Source of the DNA: an uncultured bacterium
Lineage (GTDB): Bacteria > Bacillota > Clostridia > Oscillospirales > Acutalibacteraceae
Assembly: GCA_945949625.1 (NCBI GenBank)
Contig: CAMFFI010000003.1
Location: forward strand, 1-21,686
Length of the DNA: 21,686 bases
Direction: 5' to 3'
The notes under the pieces were generated by a model. That model worked only from the letters and a program-made list of their open reading frames with translations, did no database searches and had not been told where the DNA came from. Positions 6,906 to 13,257 of this stretch are shown here, piece after piece. Position 1 is the stretch's first letter. Each line of letters opens with the position of its first letter. Both the position numbers and the translations under genes were made by a program.

Positions 6906-9900
6906 TCATATCTCCTTTTTGAGCAAACTCTAACCATTCGGCATTTGATATAGATAATTTTACCTTTGAAATATCTTCGGCTTTTTTTATCTGATTGATT
7001 GCCCACAATCCTTTTCGTGCAATATTATAGGCTCCGTTTGCGTCAGCGTCCGTCGGTAATGCGTCTTCATCGGTGATTTTACGGCTATCATAAAAAACTC
7101 CGTTTTTATTCTTTACAGGCGAAATCAGATAGTCCGTGTCTGAATTCGGTATGCTGTTTCTCATCTGAAGAGTAAGCGCAAGCAAGTGCAGCAGTTTTTC
7201 AAAAAAAGCTTTCTGCTCATTTGCAATTATTAATTCCTTCAGGTTTTCGGAGTGATAATCAACCGAAAATTCATCAAACAGCTTTATAAATTCATCAGTC
7301 AGATTGATTGTTACACTATTCCATTCGCTGTTCTTTTCGGGATCGCGATAGCTTTTTATTCTCTCTCCGAAGGTACACACGGTCCACTCCTTGCGGTAGT
7401 CTGTTGAACCTCTCAGAAAATCCTTATAATTAAAGGAAAACTCAAAATAATTTTCCTTTTCGTTAAAGCTTATTGATTTAAAGCGGGATAAAAAGTTCTT
7501 ACTCTCTTCCACACTGCTATAACGGGGCTTCATTAAATCCACAAAGCCGGTAACAGGGTCAATTTTACTTGTCAGCCACGCAGGAATATAGAAAATAATA
7601 CCGTTCTGCATGCCCTCTTTCTTAAAGCTTTCAAACTTATTTGTAAGCTGATATGCGTTCAGTAATCCCCCCTCTTTTTCCGGAGCAATTTGCTTGTCCA
7701 CATAATAATTAAGCTTATCAATAAGCATCTTTTCAAATTTCTGGTAAACCTGTTTTTCAACCTTGGCTCTGCTGTTTTTAAATCCGCTGTTCAGGTCTTC
7801 CAGTGCAATTACTGCGTCATATTTTACTACAAGCTTGCAGATTTTATGAACAGCCTGGCTTATATAGCCGCTTTTAAGCTCCTTTATGTTCTCAATCGTG
7901 TTCCAGCTCTGCCTTGCCTGTTTACGGTTTTCCTCCTTTTCATCAAGCAGGCTGTGATAATTTGTTTCATATACTTTCCCTTTATACTCATTTCTGATTA
8001 TATTCAACGAGCCCTGCTCAAGAATACCGCCGTTGCTGTCAATTACGCTGTAATAGAGCAGATTTCTTTCGCCACGGTCGATACCGATTACACAGTTTTT
8101 CTCACAATCTTTTAAAAGCATTCTGACATCGTCATTAATTCTGAAAGCATCAGGCGCCTGAAAATTCATTGTAATCGGAAAATGGAGTGAAAACTGCGGT
8201 TTTGTGTATCGCTTATCCTTGATAAGATCATATTTAAATTCAGCGGTCTTATTTTCTGATAATTCATTCTTATTCTTAATCGGCTGATTTTTCGGGTGGG
8301 TTACCCCGGCGTTCTTTATACTTGCCGGGCGGTAAAACATTTCAGCTCCGCCGTTAAGCTGGTACACAACATTTTCAAGATTCCTTTCGTCAAACAGCAT
8401 TTTAAAATACAGTGTATGCAGATTTGGCGTACCCTTGCTATACGAAGAAAAATCCTTGTTATAAATCTGAAACAGATATATTTTTCCTTCGCTGACAAGC
8501 TCGTCAATATAATGAGCCGGTATTTTTGAATAAGTAATTTTATAGCCTTGCTTTGCTACATCATTATAAAATTCGCTGATGTCGTTATATTCGCAGGTAT
8601 CCTTGAAAGTATAATTAAATCCAGACCAATCCGGATGGCGGTTGATTGCATCCTTATAAAAATCTATAAGCTTATGGCAATCATCAATATTAAAGTTTCC
8701 GCTCTTTTTAAAGGTGCCGTTTTTATAGATGGTCAGTATTTCATCTGAAGGAGCAAAAAAATCAATATTTGAATCGGCAAAGAATACTTTAGGCAGCATT
8801 TTGTTAGGTCCGGGCAACAGCTTATAAACGGCTTTTTCATAGCAATCATCAGTGCAATCTGAAAATTCAGGATTTTCAAGCACCCTGCTGCTGCCCTTAT
8901 CAAGTATTGCAAGAAAATATTTACCGTCTTTAATTAGAAGAACAGAGCGATAATCTTTTTCTTTATTTCTGTCCCACCCGCCTAAAAACTGCGGGTTATT
9001 AAAATTAAGCTTGATTTTTTCAGTAGAATAGGGCTTTTTGGTAACATAATTTCTGACCTTATCATACAGCCTGTCTATTCTGCTGAGATTATCAAAAAGA
9101 GGAGTGAATGTGCTGTAAAAAAGTTCGTTTTTGTCAAAGACTTCTCCTGTTTCTGACAGAGGCTTAATAAGCTTTTCAAGATTTTTAATTGAATCAAGGA
9201 AATTTTTGATTAATTCAACGGACTCTTTATCATCAATAAGGTTTCTGCTGTTGTCATAAGGCGTAGTCAAGAGTTTTTCAGCCACAGAATATGCTTCAGA
9301 AATATTATCAGCTAACTCAATAACCATACTGCAATAGTAATCGGATATCGTTTTTGTATTGATTTCGGTATCATCTGATGAGTTTATAAGTTTTTGAAGC
9401 TCGCCGAGAGAAAAATACTTATTAGCTTTATATGCCTTGTTTCTTTTTTCTTCGTATTTTTCAACATTTTTTACCTTACTTGTATAATTCACATTGTCAT
9501 ACGAAACATTCCAAAGATTTTTTATAACTGACCACGATTTAAAAATTCCATTTGATAAATCAGTAACAGCAAGTCCGTTTTTAATATAGATACCGTCAAG
9601 CGAAGCGTCTGAAAAAGCTTTAAAAAGGACTTTCAGATCTTCAACGGTACTTTTTATTGACTTATATTTATCCGGCTCATCGTGATTATAAAAATCATTA
9701 ACTGTGCTTAAAACTTCATCATCGCTAATGAATTTTTCAGGAATGAAAGACACGCTTTCTCTGTCGCTGAGAATCTGCTTGTATAATGGTTTCAGCTTTG
9801 GAATACGGTCACTTTTCTGAGAAGTCTGGTTATACTCGTTAATATACTCATTAATGCCTTTCACTTTTGTGCCGTCACTTGTAGTGTAACCGCCGATAAT

Positions 9901-10635
9901 TTCATTGTAGCGGTCAATGCCGGACTGAGTCAGCACAAAATTAAAATAATCTACGTTAAACACATCAAAAACGGTTGTTCCGCACAATCCTTCAAAATCA
10001 TTATTAAGGATTATTAAAACATCTGAAGGGAGCAACTCTTTTGCCTTATCAAATACTTTGATATTATCAAGAAATTTCGGGAGATTTTCATTTATACAAC
10101 GGTAAGCGATAGCAGTAGATATTTCCTTATCTGAATACATATTTTTTCTGTTATCAAAGAATTGTCTGAAATATGTAGTAAAACTGAAAAACTCTTCCAC
10201 AAGCGCCCGTTCTTCTGCGTTACCAACAAATTCCGGCAAAATCTGTGTAATCATTTCTTTCTTGAAAAGTTTACTAAAAATCTCCGATTCCTTAAAAGCG
10301 TCAGCAATTTCTTTTCTAAGCTTTGCTGAAATATCATTAATCTCCTTTTTGCTTTTTTCATCTCTCTGACTGTAATAAAGCTCAGCATAATCCTTTAGAT
10401 ATGAAAGAGTTTGCTTTCGCAGGACATCATCAATAAAAGTTTTGTGGAAATCATCAATAATCGCCTTAACTTTTTCATAATCTTCACTTCTTTTTTTATC
10501 CTCTTCAAGTAATTTTCGGACCTCAAAATACTCAAGCGTCCTGCCGACAGGTAAAAGCTTCTGGCACAAGGTTTTCTGCACCGGATATCTGTTCGTTAAG
10601 TTAGATATCTTTGTTTTTCTTTCTTGTTTATCCAT
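6898..10635 (-). CDS. cas12a: CRISPR effector nuclease Cas12a (Cpf1), type V-A
   Basis: A 1245-residue RNA-guided DNA nuclease that processes its own crRNA and cuts DNA next to a T-rich PAM. The start reads TKISNLTNRYPVQKTLCQKL and continues LEEDKKRSEDYEKVKAIIDDFH, both typical of the family. PAM/WED features include GGWDRNKEKDYRS (Lys558) and LLPGPNKMLPK (Lys612). The crRNA-processing residues align as His780, Lys789 and Lys806 with those of LbCas12a (from memory of that sequence). The RuvC triad is complete: Asp853 (GIDRGERNLLYYSVID), Glu946 (IALEDLNSGFKNSR) and Asp1198 (TDADANGAYNIARKG). The Nuc-domain Arg1159 (LQMRNS) is present. Similarity by eye is closest to Lachnospiraceae Cas12a. AAAAGGAG precedes the ATG. 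The ~160-bp leader holds a crRNA-like element and its own PAM-flanked target, suggesting autoregulation. No frameshift or missing catalytic residue is seen. Confidence 0.98.
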   Translation of the reverse strand: MDKQERKTKISNLTNRYPVQKTLCQKLLPVGRTLEYFEVRKLLEEDKKRSEDYEKVKAIIDDFHKTFIDDVLRKQTLSYLKDYAELYYSQRDEKSKKEINDISAKLRKEIADAFKESEIFSKLFKKEMITQILPEFVGNAEERALVEEFFSFTTYFRQFFDNRKNMYSDKEISTAIAYRCINENLPKFLDNIKVFDKAKELLPSDVLIILNNDFEGLCGTTVFDVFNVDYFNFVLTQSGIDRYNEIIGGYTTSDGTKVKGINEYINEYNQTSQKSDRIPKLKPLYKQILSDRESVSFIPEKFISDDEVLSTVNDFYNHDEPDKYKSIKSTVEDLKVLFKAFSDASLDGIYIKNGLAVTDLSNGIFKSWSVIKNLWNVSYDNVNYTSKVKNVEKYEEKRNKAYKANKYFSLGELQKLINSSDDTEINTKTISDYYCSMVIELADNISEAYSVAEKLLTTPYDNSRNLIDDKESVELIKNFLDSIKNLEKLIKPLSETGEVFDKNELFYSTFTPLFDNLSRIDRLYDKVRNYVTKKPYSTEKIKLNFNNPQFLGGWDRNKEKDYRSVLLIKDGKYFLAILDKGSSRVLENPEFSDCTDDCYEKAVYKLLPGPNKMLPKVFFADSNIDFFAPSDEILTIYKNGTFKKSGNFNIDDCHKLIDFYKDAINRHPDWSGFNYTFKDTCEYNDISEFYNDVAKQGYKITYSKIPAHYIDELVSEGKIYLFQIYNKDFSSYSKGTPNLHTLYFKMLFDERNLENVVYQLNGGAEMFYRPASIKNAGVTHPKNQPIKNKNELSENKTAEFKYDLIKDKRYTKPQFSLHFPITMNFQAPDAFRINDDVRMLLKDCEKNCVIGIDRGERNLLYYSVIDSNGGILEQGSLNIIRNEYKGKVYETNYHSLLDEKEENRKQARQSWNTIENIKELKSGYISQAVHKICKLVVKYDAVIALEDLNSGFKNSRAKVEKQVYQKFEKMLIDKLNYYVDKQIAPEKEGGLLNAYQLTNKFESFKKEGMQNGIIFYIPAWLTSKIDPVTGFVDLMKPRYSSVEESKNFLSRFKSISFNEKENYFEFSFNYKDFLRGSTDYRKEWTVCTFGERIKSYRDPEKNSEWNSVTINLTDEFIKLFDEFSVDYHSENLKELIIANEQKAFFEKLLHLLALTLQMRNSIPNSDTDYLISPVKNKNGVFYDSRKITDEDALPTDADANGAYNIARKGLWAINQIKKAEDISKVKLSISNAEWLEFAQKGDMNE

Positions 10636-10664
10636 TTTTTATCTCTCCTTTTAGTAAAATATGG

Positions 10665-10718
10665 TTGTAAAATCCGCTTATTTTACAATGAAATAAACAA
10701 TCTACCATAGTAGAAATT
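10665..10718 (-). ncRNA. CreR-like crRNA-type regulatory RNA upstream of cas12a
   Basis: A single Cas12a handle, AATTTCTACTATGGTAGAT (minus strand, 10718 to 10700), is identical to the array handle except one loop base (TATG for TATT); the TCTAC/GTAGA stem is intact. The 5' half of the array repeat is not conserved in front of it. The following guide begins TGTTTATTTCA (10699-10689). It then runs into a perfect 9-bp hairpin TTGTAAAAT / ATTTTACAA (10688-10680 with 10673-10665) with loop AAGCGG, which could protect or end the RNA. The first 9 guide bases match 10748-10756 on the + strand next to a TTTA PAM. No second repeat follows, so this is not an ordinary array. By analogy with Cas-regulating RNAs reported for type I and V-A systems, I infer that it directs Cas12a to its own promoter. 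Confidence 0.75.
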
Positions 10719-10743
10719 AAAAATTAAATAAACAATAAAAACT

Positions 10744-10771
10744 TTTATGTTTATTTATTGTAAGTAAAACA
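10744..10771 (+). promoter_or_regulatory. PAM-flanked partial target of the crRNA-like RNA
   Basis: TTTA (10744-10747) is a canonical Cas12a PAM 5' of TGTTTATTT (10748-10756), which equals guide bases 1-9. From base 10 on the match largely ends (A for C, then mostly mismatches). A 9-bp seed match should permit binding but not the extended pairing needed for cleavage. The same nonamer also occurs on the minus strand inside 10726-10736, but there it is preceded by TTAT, not TTTV. The site overlaps a weak alternative promoter (minus strand TTGTTT at 10767-10772, 17 bp, CATAAA at 10744-10749) and lies just downstream of the start expected from the stronger promoter. Confidence 0.7.
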
Positions 10772-10780
10772 ATTTACTTA
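10761..10780. promoter_or_regulatory. Inverted repeat at the expected cas12a transcription start
   Basis: TAAGTAAAACAATTTACTTA is a dyad with two 8-bp arms around ACAA. It lies 5 bp downstream of the -10 box and partly overlaps the PAM-flanked target. It could be a repressor operator or a hairpin at the mRNA 5' end. No regulator gene is nearby. Confidence 0.45.
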
Positions 10781-10785
10781 ACTTT

Positions 10786-10814
10786 ATTATATTAATCTTA
10801 ATTATCCGGTGCAA
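10786..10814 (-). promoter_or_regulatory. Main cas12a operon promoter
   Basis: On the minus strand TTGCAC (10809-10814), exactly 17 bp, then TATAAT (10786-10791). Transcription should start near 10779. That leaves a leader of about 145 nt containing the dyad, the target site, the crRNA-like handle and its hairpin, all before the cas12a ribosome site. Confidence 0.7.
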
Positions 10815-11000
10815 GATGTAAAACACACAAAGTTTTTAATTATATTTTGTGCAATTCAAACACAAGCATCGTTATTCTTGTTTGATCATGTGATTATAAG
10901 GCATAGATTAGGCAATAATTTTGATGATTATCGTGTCTGTTTACTGTCTGCGTTGAATTAAAGAATCGTTATCGGGTTAACCAAGTTGAATTAAAGGTGG
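10815..11000. other. Intergenic segment at the right end of the inserted locus
   Basis: No open reading frame, tRNA or transposase remnant is visible. A 12-bp direct repeat GTTGAATTAAAG occurs at 10952-10963 and 10985-10996, 33 bp apart; the second copy ends 4 bp from the boundary repeat. GGTTAACC lies between them. These could be binding sites connected with insertion, but that is a guess. Confidence 0.4.
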
Positions 11001-11020
11001 GCAAAAAAATACAGGCAGAG
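11001..11020. repeat. Right 20-bp direct repeat bounding the CRISPR-Cas locus
   Basis: Identical to 3381-3400. Here the sequence forms the T-tract and distal arm of the intact acpP terminator, so this is the complete site. Confidence 0.85.
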
Positions 11021-11033
11021 AAAACTCTGCCTG
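11003..11033 (-). terminator. acpP rho-independent terminator
   Basis: CAGGCAGAG / CTCTGCCTG form a 9-bp perfect stem with a 4-base loop (11012-11033). On the minus strand it is followed by TATTTTTTT. It lies 18 bp after the acpP stop and separates acpP from the cas12a promoter. Confidence 0.92.
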
Positions 11034-11051
11034 CACAACACTTTTTTTAAA

Positions 11052-11279
11052 TTATGAATTTGCTTCAATATAAGAAACAAGAGCTCCTACTGTTTTGATG
11101 TTTTCAATTTCATCATCAGGAATTTCAATTTCAAATTCATCTTCGATTGACATAAGTAAATCTACAACGTCAAGTGAATCTGCGCCTAAATCTTCCTGCA
11201 AATCAGTTTCAGCTGTAATTTTGTCTTCCTCAACATCAAATTGCTCTGCTAAAATAGCTTTTACTTTTTCTAATACCAT
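11052..11279 (-). CDS. acpP: Acyl carrier protein
   Basis: A 75-residue acidic acyl carrier protein that carries acyl chains on a phosphopantetheine arm during fatty acid synthesis. The attachment Ser35 sits in the invariant DSLD motif (LGADSLDVVDLLM), followed by helix III sequence EFEIEIPDDEIENIKTVGALVSYI. The start is fixed by AGGAGG (11287-11292) 7 bases before the ATG. It is a single-gene unit with its own promoter and terminator; no other fab gene is beside it in this window. Its terminator is the apparent insertion point of the CRISPR-Cas locus. Confidence 0.97.
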   Translation of the reverse strand: MVLEKVKAILAEQFDVEEDKITAETDLQEDLGADSLDVVDLLMSIEDEFEIEIPDDEIENIKTVGALVSYIEANS

Positions 11280-11304
11280 TTTATTTCCTCCTAAAAATTA
11301 TAGT

Positions 11305-11332
11305 GTACTGAATATTATAGACAAATCAGTAC
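11305..11332. promoter_or_regulatory. Inverted repeat upstream of acpP, possible operator
   Basis: GTACTGA (11305-11311) and TCAGTAC (11326-11332) are perfect 7-bp arms 14 bp apart. On the minus strand a TATAAT lies between them. Fatty acid genes in Firmicutes are often controlled by repressors such as FapR or FabT, but this does not clearly match either known consensus, so the regulator is unknown. Confidence 0.35.
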
Positions 11333-11356
11333 TTTTTATGATACAATGGTTTAGTT

Positions 11357-11389
11357 AAGATCTGCATTACCCAACGGGAGTATGATCTT
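11357..11389. other. Possible structured leader of acpP
   Basis: AAGATC and GATCTT (11357-11362, 11384-11389) can pair around an inner CCC/GGG hairpin (11370-11378). It lies between the acpP promoter and gene, so it would be in the 5' leader. It matches no riboswitch class that I recognise. Confidence 0.3.
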
Positions 11390-11398
11390 TACTAAATC

Positions 11399-11427
11399 AT
11401 ATTATTAGTTATTCTTTACTTTGTCAA
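11399..11427 (-). promoter_or_regulatory. acpP promoter
   Basis: Minus strand TTGACA (11422-11427, perfect -35), 17 bp, TAATAT (11399-11404). This gives a leader of about 110 nt before acpP. Confidence 0.65.
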
Positions 11428-11451
11428 TATTTATTTCAAAAATTTTATAAA
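11421..11451 (+). promoter_or_regulatory. Possible aroE promoter, divergent from acpP
   Basis: TTGTCA (11421-11426) with TATAAA at 11446-11451 (19-bp spacer) or TTATAA at 11445 (18 bp). Its -35 overlaps that of the acpP promoter on the other strand. The spacing is longer than ideal, so this is tentative. Confidence 0.3.
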
Positions 11452-11491
11452 TTTTTTCTTTTTTCCATAAAAATTTAAAAGGAGAATGGTT

Positions 11492-12334
11492 ATGAACATA
11501 AAAAAATATGCAGTAATCGGTCACCCAATCGGTCATACAATGTCGCCCTTCATTCATAAAAGACTTTTTGCTCTTTCAGGAATAAACGCCGAATACGGAG
11601 TAATGGATATTGCACCGGAAAACCTAAAAGCAGAATATGAAAGCACCTTAAAGCAGCTTGACGGCTTTAACATTACAATACCTCACAAACAAAATATTAT
11701 ACCTCTAATTGACAGAATAGACAAAAAAGCTAAAATGTACGGCAGCGTAAACACCGTTTCAATAAAGGACGGAATTGCAACAGGCTATACTACTGACCCC
11801 GACGGCTTTTTAAAAGCGCTTGAGGCTGCAAAAATCACTATCGGCGGAAGAGTTGTAATCTTAGGCTGCGGCGGAGTTGCAAGAACTATGGCTTATGAGG
11901 TTGTGCTAAAGGGTGTTGCACTTACCTTTGCCGTAAGAGATGAGGATGTGGAAATTGCAAAGGCTTTGTGCAGCGAAATTACAAACACAGTAAAGGGTGC
12001 AAATGTTCAATACTGTCTTATTTCACAGATTGAGGGAGATATTGATGTTCTTATAAATGCAACTCCTTTGGGAATGTACCCAAAAACAGAAATTCAGCCT
12101 GTAAGCGATAAGGTTATTTTCAGGAGCAAATCGGTATTTGACGCTGTTTACAATCCTCTTGAAACGGTTCTTATACAAAAAGCTCTTTCAAACGGAAGCC
12201 GTGCGGTAGGCGGTATGGCTATGCTTGTATGGCAGGCGGTTGTTGCCCACGAAAAATGGGATAACAGCACATATGATGTTAAGGATATTGAAAAAATATG
12301 TATAGACGCCTCAAAGGAGCTTGAAAACAAATAA
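11492..12334 (+). CDS. aroE: Shikimate dehydrogenase (NADP)
   Basis: A 280-residue enzyme reducing 3-dehydroshikimate to shikimate. The substrate-binding start AVIGHPIGHTMSPFIH, catalytic Lys66 in FNITIPHKQ, Asn87 (SVNTVS) and Asp102 (TTDPDGF) are all present. The nucleotide-binding loop is GCGGVAR (125-131), and the C-terminal GGMAMLVWQA motif is intact. The ATG at 11486 overlaps its own ribosome site; the ATG at 11492 lies 7 bases after AAAAGGAG and starts MNIKKYAVIG, so I choose it. It is the first gene of the aromatic amino acid operon. Its stop codon shares one base with the aroK start. Confidence 0.96.
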   Translation: MNIKKYAVIGHPIGHTMSPFIHKRLFALSGINAEYGVMDIAPENLKAEYESTLKQLDGFNITIPHKQNIIPLIDRIDKKAKMYGSVNTVSIKDGIATGYTTDPDGFLKALEAAKITIGGRVVILGCGGVARTMAYEVVLKGVALTFAVRDEDVEIAKALCSEITNTVKGANVQYCLISQIEGDIDVLINATPLGMYPKTEIQPVSDKVIFRSKSVFDAVYNPLETVLIQKALSNGSRAVGGMAMLVWQAVVAHEKWDNSTYDVKDIEKICIDASKELENK

Positions 12335-12855
12335 TGAAAAGTATATTTTTATGCGGTTTTATGGGCTGCGGAAAAACTACCGTAGGAAAAATTCTTGCCG
12401 CAAGAACAGGCAGAGAATTTATTGATATGGATAAATATATAGAAAAAAAAGAAAATATGACCGTATCGCAGATTTTTGAAAATCACGGTGAAGATTATTT
12501 TCGTGATTTGGAACATCAGGTTTGCAAAGAGCTTTCCGAAAAGGAAAATCTTATTGTTGCAACCGGCGGCGGAGCTTTGACATATAAACGAAATGCCGAT
12601 ATTATCAGAAAAAATGCCACTGTGCTTTTTATCAGCGTACCCATTGAGATTATAGCCGACAGGCTGAAAAATGATACCACCCGTCCTCTTCTTCAGCGAG
12701 AGGACAGGCAACAGGCGATGAAAGAGCTTTACGACAAGCGTATGCCTTTGTATAAGGATGCCGCAACAGTTATAGCCGACGGCTCTCAAAGTCCCGGTGC
12801 AGTTGCAAACCTTATTATTTCAACAATGGGACTTAAAAAAGCGCCCAAAAAATAA
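12334..12855 (+). CDS. aroK: Shikimate kinase
   Basis: A 173-residue P-loop kinase that phosphorylates shikimate at the 3-position using ATP. It has the Walker A motif GFMGCGKTT (8-16), shikimate-binding Asp in FIDMDKYIE, FRDLEHQV with the conserved Arg, the GGG loop (ATGGGALT), and the lid segment NDTTRPLLQ. It overlaps aroE by a single base (TAATG), which suggests translational coupling. The nearest AAAGGAG is about 14 bases upstream, inside aroE, rather far for an independent start. A 400-bp gap with palindromic repeats follows before the next pathway gene. Confidence 0.95.
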   Translation: MKSIFLCGFMGCGKTTVGKILAARTGREFIDMDKYIEKKENMTVSQIFENHGEDYFRDLEHQVCKELSEKENLIVATGGGALTYKRNADIIRKNATVLFISVPIEIIADRLKNDTTRPLLQREDRQQAMKELYDKRMPLYKDAATVIADGSQSPGAVANLIISTMGLKKAPKK

Positions 12856-12882
12856 AGCGTCGTCACTCAATTTATGCATTAT

Positions 12883-13041
12883 GGACAACCCTTATGGTTG
12901 TCCTAAAAACAGATAAAGCATTACTGTAACAACGTAGGAAGGTTTGCCCTCTCATATGATGATAGAGGGGGTACGGGCGACTGCCGTACCCATATCCTGC
13001 CGTTAGCCATTGATATTTCGGCGGCTTGTGGGCAAGCCGCC
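12883..13041. repeat. Palindromic intergenic repeat cluster between aroK and aroF
   Basis: Three perfect hairpins stand in a row. GGACAACC/GGTTGTCC is at 12883-12903, GGGTACGG/CCGTACCC at 12969-12991, and GGCGGCTTG/CAAGCCGCC at 13020-13041. Closely related modules occur at 19784-19950 in a different order and orientation. Open frames across this stretch are repeat-derived and not convincing genes. Such modules look like small non-autonomous dispersed repeats; one may attenuate read-through from aroK. Confidence 0.75.
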
Positions 13042-13183
13042 CTACCAATCTTCCGAAAACATTGTCCGCTAAACATATGACCTCAAGGACTTTCCCTGCT
13101 GTATTAATTACTCTTACGGTACTCGGAAAAACATTAATTTGCAACATTGAATCTGTTACTGCATAAACTTATGTATAAAGCTA

Positions 13184-13212
13184 TTGATTTTTGCACTTTA
13201 AAGTGATAAAAT
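13184..13212 (+). promoter_or_regulatory. aroF promoter with palindromic operator-like site
   Basis: TTGATT (13184-13189), 17 bp, TAAAAT (13207-13212). Inside the spacer lies a perfect 12-bp palindrome CACTTTAAAGTG (13194-13205), an ideal place for a repressor. It suggests that aroF and the genes after it have their own start, separate from aroE-aroK. No T-box or trp-type leader peptide is apparent. Confidence 0.6.
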
Positions 13213-13257
13213 AATTTTCAAACATATAAATATAACTGTGAATTTGGAGGTTAGATT

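Noticed and set aside
7690..8115. 141-codon + strand open frame inside cas12a
   Set aside because: Antisense shadow of the RuvC-encoding part of cas12a; hydrophobic low-complexity translation and no ribosome site.
10700..10718. Second, decayed ordinary CRISPR array upstream of cas12a
   Set aside because: There is only one handle, no second repeat, and the 5' half of the repeat is missing. The seed-plus-PAM match to the adjacent promoter fits a regulatory RNA better.
10726..10736. Alternative target of the crRNA-like guide on the minus strand
   Set aside because: It contains the same 9-base seed match, but the preceding bases are TTAT, not a TTTV PAM, so the + strand site at 10748 is preferred.
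10640..11000. Possible tracrRNA for the effector
   Set aside because: Cas12a does not need a tracrRNA, and the only repeat-like sequence here is a handle in the sense orientation, not an anti-repeat.
3401..11000. Classical transposon carrying the CRISPR-Cas locus
   Set aside because: No transposase or integrase gene and no clear terminal inverted repeats at 3401 or 11000; only the 20-bp direct repeats support insertion.
12872..13147. 91-codon open frame on the minus strand in the aroK-aroF gap
   Set aside because: It is read through the palindromic repeat modules; no ribosome site, odd composition, no family resemblance.
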